Shown here one piece after another: positions 33,920 through 42,253 of a stretch of DNA of 64,000 nucleotides. Within the stretch, counting starts at the first letter, position 1; each line of letters opens with the position of its first letter. The DNA lies in contig NZ_JAAAMV010000011.1 of the NCBI RefSeq assembly GCF_009909185.1, forward strand, positions 99,357 through 163,356, in the 5' to 3' direction. The notes beneath the pieces were generated by a model. That model worked only from the letters and a program-made list of their open reading frames with translations, ran no database searches and had not been told where the DNA came from. The position numbers were made by a program, and so were the translations under genes. This DNA comes from Paenibacillus glycinis (GTDB lineage: Bacteria > Bacillota > Bacilli > Paenibacillales > Paenibacillaceae).

Positions 33920-35906
33920 ACATGCGGGAATGCTGCGCAACGTGGGCATCTTCGCCCATGTCGACGCGGGCAAGACGACGACGACCGAGCAGATGCTGTA
34001 CCAGAGCGGGCATATCCGGGCGCTCGGCAGCGTCGACGCGGGCACGGCGCAAACGGATTGGATGGACGTGGAACGGGAGCGGGGCATCTCGGTGCGCGCG
34101 GCGGTGACGCGTTTTGCTTGGAAGGACACGCCGATCAATCTGGTGGATACGCCGGGGCATGTCGATTTTCTGTCCGAGGTGGAACGTTCGCTGCGCGTGA
34201 TGGACGGCGCGGTGCTCATCGTCTCGGCGGTGGAGGGCGTGCAGGCGCAGACGGAGATCATCTGGCAGGCGCTGCGCGAGCTGGGCATTCCGACCTTGAT
34301 CTACGTGAACAAAATGGACCGCATCGGCGCGGACGCCGCGCGCGTGCTCGCCGAGCTGCGCCGGCTGCTGTCGCCGGGGATCGTGCCGGTCGCGGCGCCG
34401 ATCGGCGCGGAAGCGGAATTTGCGGGGACGATCGATCTGCTGGATCTGCAGGCGGTTGCCGCGAATCCTTGGGCGGATTCCTATCGGCAAGAAGCGTTGG
34501 AAGCGGCGGCGGAACAGGACGAAGCGCTCCTTGAAGCTTACCTGGAGGGCCGTCCTCTGGATAACGGGCGGATCGCGGAGGCGCTCGCGGCGGGGGCGCG
34601 CGGTTCGTCGTTGTTCCCGGCGCTGTTCGGCGCCTCCAATCGCGGCATCGGGGTGCGGGAGTTGATGGATGCGGTCGTGACGTACCTGCCTGCGCCTTCC
34701 GGATCGGAGTCGGCGCCGGTCGCGGGCGTCATTTTCAAGATGGAGCGGGATCCCGTCATGGGCAAAATCGCGTACGTGCGCCTGTACGAAGGCATTATCC
34801 GCAACCGCGATATCCTGCATAACCATTCGCGCGACGCGCAGGACAAGGTTACGCAGATTCGCCGGGTGCACGGGCAGAAGTCGGAGGATATCGGCGTGCT
34901 GGCAGCGGGCGACATCGCGGCCGTGTACGGGCTGAGCCGCGCGCGCATCGGCGACGTGCTGGGCTCGCCGGAGGGCGTGCCCGGAGAGAAGCGGCTCGCG
35001 GTGCCGCTGTTGACCGTGCAGGTGCAGTGGGCCAGCGAGGCGGATTATCCTGCCGTCGTCGCGGCCTTCCAGGAGCTGGCGGACGAGGATCCGCTGCTGG
35101 ATCTGCAGTGGCTGCAGGACGAGCGGGAGCTGCATCTGAAGGTGATGGGGCCGATCCAGATGGAGGTGCTGACCTCGATTCTGCTGAGCCGCTTCAAGCT
35201 CGCGGTGTCCTTCGGCGCGCCGTCGGTCATCTATAAGGAAACGCCGGCCTCGGCGGGCGAAGGGTTCGTCGCGTACTTGGCGCCGAAGCCGTGCTGGGCG
35301 ATCCTGCGGTTCGTCATCGAACCCGGCGAACGGGGCAGCGGCCTCGTGTACAAGTCGCTCGAGCGGAACGAGCGTTTGCTGGAGAGCTACCAGAACGAGG
35401 TGGCGCGGCGCGTGCCGGAGGCGCTGCAGCAGGGACTGCGGGGCTGGGAGGTGACGGATCTGTCCGTGACGCTCGCGGAGGGCGAGCACCACGTCTGGCA
35501 CACCCACCCGCTCGACTTCGTCATCGCGACGCCGATGGGCATCATGAACGGGCTCGCGAACGTCGGCACGAAGCTGCTGGAGCCGATGCTCCGCTTCCGC
35601 ATGTCGGTGCCGGAGGAATTCGGCGGCAAGATCATGAACGAGCTCGTCGTCCTGCGCGGCGAGTTCGAGGCGCCGGTGCTGCGCCAGGAACGGATGGAGC
35701 TGGAAGGCCTGCTGCCCGTCGCGACGACGCTGGATTTCCCGGCGCGGCTCGGGGCCATGACGAAAGGCCGCGGCACGCTTACGACCTTCTTCGCCGGCTA
35801 CCGCGAGTGCCCGCCGGACGTCGACGTCTCGCGCCAACGGCGCGGCGTCAACCCGCTGGACCAAGCGAAGTACATTTTGGCGGTGCGCAATGCGATGAGC
35901 GGGTAA
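33903..35906 (+). CDS. TetM/TetO-like ribosomal protection GTPase homologue
   Basis: A 667-residue EF-G-like protein. GTPase motifs are intact: 'AHVDAGKTTTTE' (residues 18-29), 'DTPGHVDF' and 'NKMD'. The rest follows Tet(M) throughout, including 'LELGIPTLIYVNK'-type segments and the ending 'QPA'-like 'SRQRRGVNPLDQAKY'. Tet(M) proteins push tetracycline off the ribosome. The domain IV loop that does this reads HHVWHTHPLDF at 529-539, whereas Tet(M), from memory, has YYSPVSTPADF. The key Tyr and Pro positions are replaced, so real resistance is uncertain. Start at 33903 overlaps the phosphoesterase gene; ATG 33930 is an alternative. Nothing mobile is nearby, which argues for a chromosomal housekeeping or intrinsic role. 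Confidence 0.82.
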   Translation: MTIKAEHAGMLRNVGIFAHVDAGKTTTTEQMLYQSGHIRALGSVDAGTAQTDWMDVERERGISVRAAVTRFAWKDTPINLVDTPGHVDFLSEVERSLRVMDGAVLIVSAVEGVQAQTEIIWQALRELGIPTLIYVNKMDRIGADAARVLAELRRLLSPGIVPVAAPIGAEAEFAGTIDLLDLQAVAANPWADSYRQEALEAAAEQDEALLEAYLEGRPLDNGRIAEALAAGARGSSLFPALFGASNRGIGVRELMDAVVTYLPAPSGSESAPVAGVIFKMERDPVMGKIAYVRLYEGIIRNRDILHNHSRDAQDKVTQIRRVHGQKSEDIGVLAAGDIAAVYGLSRARIGDVLGSPEGVPGEKRLAVPLLTVQVQWASEADYPAVVAAFQELADEDPLLDLQWLQDERELHLKVMGPIQMEVLTSILLSRFKLAVSFGAPSVIYKETPASAGEGFVAYLAPKPCWAILRFVIEPGERGSGLVYKSLERNERLLESYQNEVARRVPEALQQGLRGWEVTDLSVTLAEGEHHVWHTHPLDFVIATPMGIMNGLANVGTKLLEPMLRFRMSVPEEFGGKIMNELVVLRGEFEAPVLRQERMELEGLLPVATTLDFPARLGAMTKGRGTLTTFFAGYRECPPDVDVSRQRRGVNPLDQAKYILAVRNAMSG

Positions 35907-35988
35907 GGGTTCCGGCAGCGCCGGGGTTACGCGAACGAATGCCGTAGGTTAAGCAAGCATCTTCGCGGAGGCGTGTTCGCAGAACCAA

Positions 35989-36045
35989 CGAAAAAGCGAC
36001 GGCAATGGATGAACTGGCATCCTTGGCTGTCGCTTTTTCGTGTAC
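35989..36045. terminator. Bidirectional terminator between convergent genes
   Basis: CGAAAAAGCGACGGC and GCTGTCGCTTTTTCG form a 15-bp stem with A-run and T-run flanks. It lies between the TetM-like gene (plus) and the gene at 36082-36870 (minus). Confidence 0.9.
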
Positions 36046-36081
36046 GATTCGGTCGCGTATGGCGGCCGCGCCGAGCTCCTG

Positions 36082-36870
36082 TCAAACCTTCGCGATCTTG
36101 CTCGGGTTATTGATCTTATACGGCACCGGATGCTTGGTCAGCTTCTTCGCGACGATCTTGGCTTCGAACGTGAGCGTGTCGCCGACCTCCAGCTCGAATT
36201 TCTTGAGCGTGTTGCTGTAGCTGGACCATGCGTCGCCAAGCTCGAGCTCCGGCTCCGCCATCGCGACGTTCCCGTAAATGATGACTTCGTCGTCTTCCTC
36301 GGCGAAATGGTTCGGCACCGTGGTGAATTCCTTGACGACCGCGGTCAGCTTGACCTTCTCCTCCGGGAGCTGCGGCTTGGAGGACTTTTTCTTGGCGGGC
36401 TTGTCCGCGGGCGACGCGGGCTGAGCGGCCGCGCGGGGCTTGTCCGCCGGCGCGGTCTCCGCCGGAGCCGCCGCGACCGCAGCCGCGGGGGCGCCAGCTT
36501 CGCTCGAGGCATCTCCGTCCGCGCTCGCGGCCGTTCCTTCCGAAATCGGGCCGGACTCATCCGGCTCGGCGCTGCGCTGATCCGTCGCCGAGGACGTGCG
36601 CTGCCCGTAGGTGGACGCCTGCATTTCTTTCAGCAGCGAAGGGTGGATGAGGTGCCGCTGCTTGTTCTCGAATTCGATGACCGCCGTCATGAAATCGACG
36701 AGGCCGATAATGGCGCAGGGCATGCTGCCGCTGCCCCGTTTATAGACGAACGCCTTGGATTTGACCGCCTTGTCGGACAGCAGTCCCCATACCTTGCATT
36801 GCTCGATCAGCGCCGCTTCGTCCGCGAAAGCGTCGAAGGCGCCCGGCTCGATCGTAAAGTTGTGTTCCAT
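36082..36870 (-). CDS. Hypothetical two-domain protein with a disordered Ala/Ser/Pro linker
   Basis: A 262-residue protein with three zones. Residues 1-90 are a compact, mixed alpha/beta segment ('YKRGSGSMPCAIIGLVDFMT', 'HLIHPSLLKEMQAS'). Residues 91-172 are low in complexity (Ala, Ser, Pro, Glu, ending in KKKSSK). Residues 173-262 form a second ordered domain beginning 'EEKVKLTAVVKEFTTVPNHF' with alternating strands and 'VGDTLTFEAKIVAKKL'. The last part could be an OB-like beta barrel; this is a guess from strand spacing. There is no signal peptide. No family is recognised. It is monocistronic, with terminators on the far side and in the opposite direction. Confidence 0.75.
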   Translation of the reverse strand: MEHNFTIEPGAFDAFADEAALIEQCKVWGLLSDKAVKSKAFVYKRGSGSMPCAIIGLVDFMTAVIEFENKQRHLIHPSLLKEMQASTYGQRTSSATDQRSAEPDESGPISEGTAASADGDASSEAGAPAAAVAAAPAETAPADKPRAAAQPASPADKPAKKKSSKPQLPEEKVKLTAVVKEFTTVPNHFAEEDDEVIIYGNVAMAEPELELGDAWSSYSNTLKKFELEVGDTLTFEAKIVAKKLTKHPVPYKINNPSKIAKV

Positions 36871-36982
36871 CCGATACCCAGCCTTTCCGATTCGATGTGA
36901 TTAGCACCAGTTTATCATGTTTTGCCGGCAATGCGAATGTCGGCGGGAGGACCGAGGCAAAGAGAATCGCTCCAAGAGATGA

Positions 36983-37023
36983 AAAAGGCTCCCCGGTCAT
37001 GATTGAAATGACCGCGGAGCCTT
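36983..37023 (-). terminator. Terminator of the SDR gene
   Basis: On the minus strand AAGGCTCC-GC-GGTCAT and ATGACC-GG-GGAGCCTT form a stem with one internal 2-base mismatch, followed by TTTC. Confidence 0.85.
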
Positions 37024-37033
37024 CAGGCGCGCC

Positions 37034-37909
37034 TTATTTATAAAATCCCTGTTCTTCCGCGTAGCGGCCCCAATGTGGCTTGCGTCCGTCGACGTCTTCG
37101 ATGCCGTAGTCGTCGGACAAGCCCCAGGAGGTGAAGATCCGGCCCGATTTGCCCATCAGATCGGGGTCCGCGGCCAAAGCGGCGATGCCCCGCCCGACGA
37201 AGAACGGGGTCTCCGATTGGAGAAAATGCGGGTCCTGGGCCGCCGCGTCCCGCCAATTCGCTTCGGTAACGCCGAAATGATCCAGCATCTCCTCCGAGCG
37301 CAGGAAGCCCGGCGTGACCGCCGCGGCCGCAACCCCGTGCGGGCGCAGCTCCGCCGCTTGGGCCACGGCCAAGTGGATAACCGATATTTTGGCCAGGCTG
37401 TACGGCAGGTTGCCGCGGTACCGGTAGTCGAAGCCGTCCGTGATTTCCAAGACCAGCCCCGATTCGCGCCGGACCATCAGCGGTACGCCGTAACGGCTGG
37501 TAATCATGTGGGAATGCACGGCCCGCCGCTGCATCAGCAGCGCTTTGTCCAGCGAGCCCTCCCAGAAAGGCGTTCCCCACTCGGTCAGCGATTCGCCGCC
37601 CCACACGTCGTTGACGAGAATATCCAGCCGTCCGCCTTGCTCCGCGTCCACCCGTTCGAACAGCGCCTTCACGTCCTCCGGGACGGTATGGTCGACCCGT
37701 ACCGCGATGCCGCGTCCGCCCTGCTGCGTCACGAGCTCCGCCGTTTCGTCGATCGTCTCCCCGCGCCCGAGATCGGACGGATTGCCGCGCACGCTCCTGC
37801 CCGTGGCGTATACGGTCGCGCCCGCGGCGCCCAGCATCATGGCGATCGCCCTTCCGGCGCCGCGCGTCGCGCCCGCGACGACGGCGACTTTGCCTGCTAA
37901 TGGTTTCAT
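37034..37909 (-). CDS. Short-chain dehydrogenase/reductase
   Basis: A 291-residue NAD(P)-dependent oxidoreductase. ATG at 37909 lies 10 bases after AAGGAGG; a longer frame from 37963 is rejected. The Rossmann motif reads 'VAVVAGATRGAGRAIAMMLG' (G-x3-G-x-G type), and an Arg a little later ('YATGRSVRG') hints at NADP preference. 'DILVNDVWGGES' replaces the common NNAG. The catalytic pair is in 'LPYSLAKISVIHLA' (Tyr-x3-Lys). The C-terminal half ('GVAAAAVTPGFLRSEEMLDHFG') is typical for the family. The substrate is unknown. It is divergent from the YafY-type regulator, which probably controls it. Confidence 0.9.
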   Translation of the reverse strand: MKPLAGKVAVVAGATRGAGRAIAMMLGAAGATVYATGRSVRGNPSDLGRGETIDETAELVTQQGGRGIAVRVDHTVPEDVKALFERVDAEQGGRLDILVNDVWGGESLTEWGTPFWEGSLDKALLMQRRAVHSHMITSRYGVPLMVRRESGLVLEITDGFDYRYRGNLPYSLAKISVIHLAVAQAAELRPHGVAAAAVTPGFLRSEEMLDHFGVTEANWRDAAAQDPHFLQSETPFFVGRGIAALAADPDLMGKSGRIFTSWGLSDDYGIEDVDGRKPHWGRYAEEQGFYK

Positions 37910-38000
37910 GGTTAGGCTGCCTCCTTGGAACAATGAATTTTGATGAATCGTTGCCGCATGCATGACATATTCAAGACGTTTCCAGTATAGCCTTCAAACA

Positions 38001-38015
38001 TGACAGCTATTGTCT
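38001..38015. promoter_or_regulatory. Inverted repeat between SDR and YafY-type regulator genes
   Basis: TGACA-GCTAT-TGTCT is an imperfect inverted repeat in the 150-base divergent intergenic region. A -10-like TACAAT (38027-38032) follows for the regulator gene. It is a candidate operator for the adjacent WYL-domain regulator. Confidence 0.4.
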
Positions 38016-38059
38016 TATTCGCATGCTACAATGAAAAACAATCGGAAAGGAGGCGGAGC

Positions 38060-39046
38060 ATGCGCGCGGATCGGCTGTTGGCGGTATTGGCATTGCTTCA
38101 AGCGCACGGCAAAATGTCGTCGAAGGAAATCGCGGAGGAACTCGAGGTATCCGAACGGACGATCCATCGGGATATGCAGGCGCTCGGCATAGCCGGCATA
38201 CCGGTGATCGCGGACCGCGGGAACGGCGGGGGCTGGTCGCTGCCGGAGGGGTATCGCAGCCGGCTGACGGGGATGACGGCGGGGGAAATATCGTCGCTGC
38301 TGTTCATGCAAACGACGAGCGTCGTGCAGGATCTCGGGCTGGCGGACAGCACGCGCACGGCGATGAACAAGCTCATGTCCGCGCTGCCGCCCGATATTCG
38401 CCGCGATGCGGAAATCGCCCGCGAGCGCATCCATGTCGACGGCGCGGGTTGGCGGAATACGGGGCCGCGAGATACCGGAAGCGCGCATCTGGCCGTCGTG
38501 CAGGAGGCGGTCTGGGCGGCAAGAAAGCTGCACATGGTCTATCGGCCGAACGACGGGGGACCCGGCACGGATAAGCTTATCCATCCGCTTGGCCTCGTCG
38601 TGAAGTCGGGCGTCTGGTATGTCATGGCGCTATCCGGGCCGGAGGAAGAGATGCGGACGTACCGGGTTTCCCGGATGCGGGAGGCGCGGCTGTCGCCCGA
38701 ATCGTTCGAGCGTCCGCGGAGCTTTGACCTTGCCGCCGCGTGGGACGCATCGCTGGTTCGTTTTCGCGACAGGCTTCCCCGTTACGAGGCGAACGTGCGT
38801 ATCGCGGCCACCGCGTGGAACCGGTTCAGCCAAGAAAGGTACGTTACGATTGAATTCCATGCGGACGTAGGGGACGATTGGGTGGAAGCCGCGGCGGCAT
38901 TCCATACGCTGGAATCGGCCGTCCAGATTATGCTCGGGTACGGGAGGCAGTCGCAAGCGCTCGCGCCGCAGGAGCTGCGGGAGCGAATCGCCGAAGAAGC
39001 CCGGGCGGTCGCGGCGAGCTATGCGGCGATGACAGGTCGGGAATGA
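38060..39046 (+). CDS. YafY-type HTH/WYL-domain transcriptional regulator
   Basis: A 328-residue DeoR/YafY-like regulator. ATG at 38060 lies 6 bases after AAAGGAGG. The N-terminal winged helix is 'MSSKEIAEELEVSERTIHRD' with 'MQALGIAGIPVIADRGNGGG'. A WYL ligand domain follows near residues 145-225 ('KLIHPLGLVVKSGVWYVMAL', 'RTYRVSRMREA'), then a C-terminal WCX-like extension. Such proteins usually control the neighbouring, divergently transcribed gene, here an SDR. Its last codons are part of a 73-base tandem duplication that continues past the stop. Confidence 0.9.
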   Translation: MRADRLLAVLALLQAHGKMSSKEIAEELEVSERTIHRDMQALGIAGIPVIADRGNGGGWSLPEGYRSRLTGMTAGEISSLLFMQTTSVVQDLGLADSTRTAMNKLMSALPPDIRRDAEIARERIHVDGAGWRNTGPRDTGSAHLAVVQEAVWAARKLHMVYRPNDGGPGTDKLIHPLGLVVKSGVWYVMALSGPEEEMRTYRVSRMREARLSPESFERPRSFDLAAAWDASLVRFRDRLPRYEANVRIAATAWNRFSQERYVTIEFHADVGDDWVEAAAAFHTLESAVQIMLGYGRQSQALAPQELRERIAEEARAVAASYAAMTGRE

Positions 39047-39156
39047 TCCTGAACATATCGCCCGGGACGATCATGTCCGCGACGCGGCAAGCTATGCGGC
39101 CATGACAGATCGCGAATGATACTGAACATTTCGCCCGGGATGATCATGTCCGCGAC
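39011..39156 (+). repeat. Tandem 73-bp duplication covering the end of the YafY-type gene
   Basis: Copy 1 (39011-39083) contains the last 12 codons and stop of the regulator gene plus about 37 bases beyond. Copy 2 (39084-39156) follows with no gap. By eye the two differ at 7 of 73 positions (about 90% identity). The second copy repeats the coding tail out of use, with its own in-register stop. Confidence 0.9.
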
Positions 39157-39438
39157 CGCGGCGTCAGCGTTCCGGCCGAAGCTGACCGAACGGGCAACTC
39201 TCGGGATCGTCGCCAGCGTTCCGCGCGTTGCCGCACGGCTCTTCGGTGCCATAAAGCACGCCGGGAGAAGCGCGCGGAAAATCCTAGTCCGCGCTCGTCT
39301 ACTACCTGAAGGTGGTTGTCGGCGAGGCCGGATGCACCGAGAGGGCCGCATGAAAGCGGCAACTCAAAAAAAACGGGACGAGGCGGAGGATATCCGCTTC
39401 GTTCCGTTTGTCAGTTGCGGGGGCAGCTGCCAGCGCGA
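39047..39438. other. Convergent gene-free region after the YafY-type gene
   Basis: It holds the second copy of the 73-bp duplication and, at its right end, the terminator of the NamA gene. Between 39160 and 39360 I see only unsupported frames and no recognisable element. Confidence 0.6.
39366..39410 (-). terminator. Terminator of the namA gene
   Basis: On the minus strand, AAACGGAACGAAGCGGA pairs with TCCGCCTCGTCCCGTTT, with two G-T or mismatched positions, and is followed by a run of eight T, which is the A-run at 39366-39373 on the plus strand. Confidence 0.9.
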
Positions 39439-40488
39439 TTAATACCCGCGCTTGTAGGCGCGAGGAATAAGCTCGGCCGATCCCGCAGCGGCTTCTTTGT
39501 CCGCCGCGACCGCCTGGATGGCATGCAGCGGCCAATAAGGGTCGCGCAGCATGCCGCGTGCGACGGCGACGAGATCCGCGTCGCCGTGGGCCACCGTGGC
39601 GTCGGCGAGCTTCGCGTCGTCGAGCTGACCGACGGCGATGACCGGCACGTCCAGCGCGGCCTTCAGTCCGCGGGCGAGCGGTACCTGATAGCCGGGATAT
39701 ACCGCCGACCCTTGAGCGCCGACCGGTCCTTCCCCGCCGCTCGAGACATGGAACAGATCGGCGCCGGCATCCCGGTAGCGGCGGAAAATTTCAAGGCCGC
39801 GGGCCAGGTCGTAGCCGCCCTCGGCGTATTCCGCCGCGGAGACGCGAATGATGAGGGGCATATCCGGCGGCATGACGCTCTTGACCGCTTGGATGACTTC
39901 GCTGCCGAACAGCGCGAGGTCCCGGCCGTATTCGTCCGCGCGGTTATTGACGAGCGGCGAATGGAATTGGTGGATGAGATAGCCGTGGGCGCCGTGCAGC
40001 TCGATCGTATCGACGCCGGCTTCCACCGCGCGGCGGGCGGCGTCTCTAAACTTGCCGACCATGGCGCGGACTTCCTCCGTGCTCAGCGCTCGGGGCTTGG
40101 GAGAAGACGCGCTGAACGGGATGTCGGACGGGCCGACCGGCTGCGGCGCATCCTGGGCCTTGCGTCCGGCATGCGCGATCTGAATGCCGACTTTCGCGCC
40201 ATGCTTGTGGACCTCCGAGACGATGCGGGCGAAAGCCGGCGTATGCGCGTCCGACCACAAGCCGAGACAGTTGTCCGTGATGCGGCCGTCCGGCTCGATG
40301 TCCGTCATTTCTATTAGAATAAGGCCGGCGCCGCCGACGGCGCGGGAAACATAGTGCACGTAATGCCATTCGTTCGGAATGCCGTCCTCAGCTTCGACCG
40401 CGTACTGGCACATAGGGGCCATCACGATTCGATTGCGCAGCGACAAACCTTTCAGTTCATAGGGGGTGTAAAGCCGGTTTCGATTCAA
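39439..40488 (-). CDS. namA: NADPH dehydrogenase NamA (YqjM-type old yellow enzyme)
   Basis: A 349-residue FMN-dependent ene-reductase that reduces activated C=C bonds with NADPH. The protein opens with 'YELKGLSLRNRIVMAPMCQY', giving the redox-tuning Cys27 and Tyr29 that mark the thermophilic-like YqjM subgroup. The substrate-binding His pair is in 'IELHGAHGYLIHQFHSPLVN'. The FMN phosphate loop is in 'IAVGQLDDAKLADATV' and 'ADLVAVARGMLRDP'. Length fits the family (338-350). Members take part in detoxifying electrophiles. It is divergent from the nitric oxide synthase gene; a TATAAT on the minus strand at 40552-40557 could be its -10 box. Confidence 0.93.
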   Translation of the reverse strand: MNRNRLYTPYELKGLSLRNRIVMAPMCQYAVEAEDGIPNEWHYVHYVSRAVGGAGLILIEMTDIEPDGRITDNCLGLWSDAHTPAFARIVSEVHKHGAKVGIQIAHAGRKAQDAPQPVGPSDIPFSASSPKPRALSTEEVRAMVGKFRDAARRAVEAGVDTIELHGAHGYLIHQFHSPLVNNRADEYGRDLALFGSEVIQAVKSVMPPDMPLIIRVSAAEYAEGGYDLARGLEIFRRYRDAGADLFHVSSGGEGPVGAQGSAVYPGYQVPLARGLKAALDVPVIAVGQLDDAKLADATVAHGDADLVAVARGMLRDPYWPLHAIQAVAADKEAAAGSAELIPRAYKRGY

Positions 40489-40632
40489 GCCGCGTCACTC
40501 CTTTATCGTCCCGATTTGTATTCGCATGGCTGAAAGGGCCATCTATCCGGTATTATAAACCTTGTTACTTACGAATTTAAAGTATAAATAATTAAATCGC
40601 TTACTTACCGAGAAATCATCCGGCGAATCCGG

Positions 40633-40651
40633 TATAATAGATCATATGATC
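40633..40651 (+). promoter_or_regulatory. -10 box and palindrome upstream of nitric oxide synthase
   Basis: A perfect TATAAT at 40633-40638 is followed by the 12-bp palindrome GATCATATGATC at 40640-40651, which would lie at the transcript start. No good -35 hexamer is visible at the right distance, so an activator or a weak promoter is possible. Confidence 0.45.
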
Positions 40652-40676
40652 AACGAAGCGGGCAGGGATTACAACT

Positions 40677-41795
40677 ATGCGAAATCAATCGATGGCCGTC
40701 AGCTGCCGCGCGCTGCTGCAAGAGGCCGAAAATTTTATCTATCAGTACGGCGGCGAGCTCGGCGTTCCGAGCGCCGAGCTCGAAGCGCGGATCGCGCAGG
40801 TCAAGGCCGAGCTCGAAGCAACCGGGACGTATACGCATACGTCCGAGGAGCTGGCGTACGGCGCCAAGCTGGCTTGGCGCAACAGCAATCGCTGCATCGG
40901 GCGGCTGTTCTGGGAGTCGCTGATCGTGCAGGACGCGCGCGCGGCGGCGACGGAAGAAGAGATCGCGGACGCCGTATTTCGCCATATCGACTACGCCACC
41001 AACGGCGGGAAAATATTGCCGACGATCACGATCTTCGCGCCTTCGGCCGATGCGGAGCGGCCGCGGATCCGGATCTGGAACGAGCAGCTGATCCGGTACG
41101 CCGGCTATCGCCAAGCGGATGGCACCGTCATCGGAGACCCGGTCTCGGCGGAGCTGACGGCGACCTGCGAAGGGCTGGGCTGGCGCGGGGCAGGCACGGC
41201 CTTCGACGTGCTTCCGCTCGTAATTCAGGCGGACGGCCGCCCGCCGCGCTGGTTCGAGGTGCCCCGGGACAGCGTGCTCGAGGTGCCGCTCGTCCATCCG
41301 GATCTCCCTTCCTTCGGCGAACTGGGACTGCGTTGGTATGCCGTGCCGTTCGTGTCCGGGATGCGGCTCGAGATCGGCGGCCTGCATTATACCGCGGCGC
41401 CGTTCAACGGCTGGTACATGGGCACGGAGATCGGCGCGCGCAATCTGGCGGACCCTTTCCGCTACGACATGCTGCCGAAGCTGGCCGCGCTGATGGGCTT
41501 GGACACGTCGCGCGAAGCCACGTTATGGCGGGATAGGGCGCTCGTGGAGATGAACGTCGCGGTGCTGCATTCGTTCAAGGCGAAGGGCGTGACGATCGTC
41601 GACCACCATACGGCGAGCAAGCAATTCGCGTTGTTCGCGGAGAAGGAGCGGCAGCGCGGCCGCACGCCGACGGGCCGCTGGTCGTGGCTGATTCCGCCGC
41701 TGTCGCCGGCGACGACGGGAGTCTTCCATACGCGTTACGACGATACGGAGAAGAAGCCGAATTATTTCTACCAGCCGGCGCCCTTGGGAGGTTGA
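40677..41795 (+). CDS. nos: Bacterial nitric oxide synthase, oxygenase domain
   Basis: A 372-residue heme enzyme that makes NO and citrulline from arginine using borrowed reductases; there is no fused reductase domain. The heme-thiolate Cys73 is in 'LAWRNSNRCIGRLFWES'. The substrate pocket 'FNGWYMGTEIGARNLAD' and the conserved 'DHHTASKQFALF' and 'RTPTGRWSWLIPPLSP' are all present. ATG at 40677 and ATG at 40692 are both possible starts. In Bacillus relatives NO protects against oxidative stress and antibiotics. It is a single gene with its own terminator, divergent from namA. Confidence 0.96.
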   Translation: MRNQSMAVSCRALLQEAENFIYQYGGELGVPSAELEARIAQVKAELEATGTYTHTSEELAYGAKLAWRNSNRCIGRLFWESLIVQDARAAATEEEIADAVFRHIDYATNGGKILPTITIFAPSADAERPRIRIWNEQLIRYAGYRQADGTVIGDPVSAELTATCEGLGWRGAGTAFDVLPLVIQADGRPPRWFEVPRDSVLEVPLVHPDLPSFGELGLRWYAVPFVSGMRLEIGGLHYTAAPFNGWYMGTEIGARNLADPFRYDMLPKLAALMGLDTSREATLWRDRALVEMNVAVLHSFKAKGVTIVDHHTASKQFALFAEKERQRGRTPTGRWSWLIPPLSPATTGVFHTRYDDTEKKPNYFYQPAPLGG

Positions 41796-42253
41796 GTCGG
41801 ATTGAAGCGATGCTGCCGATCTAAGCGATCCGCGGCGGATGCAACCTATATTGCGAATCGGATATGCGCGCGAGTCCAGCAGGAGCTGCCGCCGGTCAGG
41901 GCAAGATGACCGGTTCGGCGGCTTTCTTTGGTTCGCTTGCGAGAATCGGCGGCTTCGATCTTATGGACCGGGCAACGAGAACGAACGGGATGAAAGTACG
42001 CGGCATCGAATGCCCTTTTGGGCTATTTTCCGCTTTCCTGCGGCTTGTCTACTTAATCATGCGATAATCTGGTTAAAATAAGCGTATAGCGAATGTGCGC
42101 GAAGGCCGATAGAAGAGGTAGAGAACGGGTCGACATCCCCACCCCGCGGGGCGGCTGGGAACATTCGGTACATGAGAGGCGCGCGAATGTGGTAGTATAA
42201 GAATACCGGTTGAAGAGACGGGATGGCTTTTATAATTGAATGAGGTGGAACAA
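41796..42253. other. Intergenic and leader region before the DEAD-box helicase gene
   Basis: About 460 bases. The nos terminator is at 41887-41930. The rest is a probable promoter and leader for the helicase gene; TAGTAT near 42191 after TGTGG looks like an extended -10 box, and 'CCCCGCGGGG' near 42142 is a GC palindrome. No gene is supported. Confidence 0.55.
41887..41930 (+). terminator. Terminator of the nos gene
   Basis: GCCG-CCGGTCA and TGACCGG-TTCGG-CGGC form a stem with a bulge on one side, followed by TTTCTTTG. Confidence 0.7.

Noticed and set aside
33858..35864. Minus-strand open frame of 668 codons opposite the TetM-like gene
   Set aside because: The GTPase motifs are on the plus strand; the antisense product is low in complexity.
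33903..35906. Acquired tetracycline resistance gene on a mobile element
   Set aside because: No transposase, integrase, leader peptide or composition shift is seen. The gene overlaps a housekeeping-type phosphoesterase gene, so a resident homologue is more likely.
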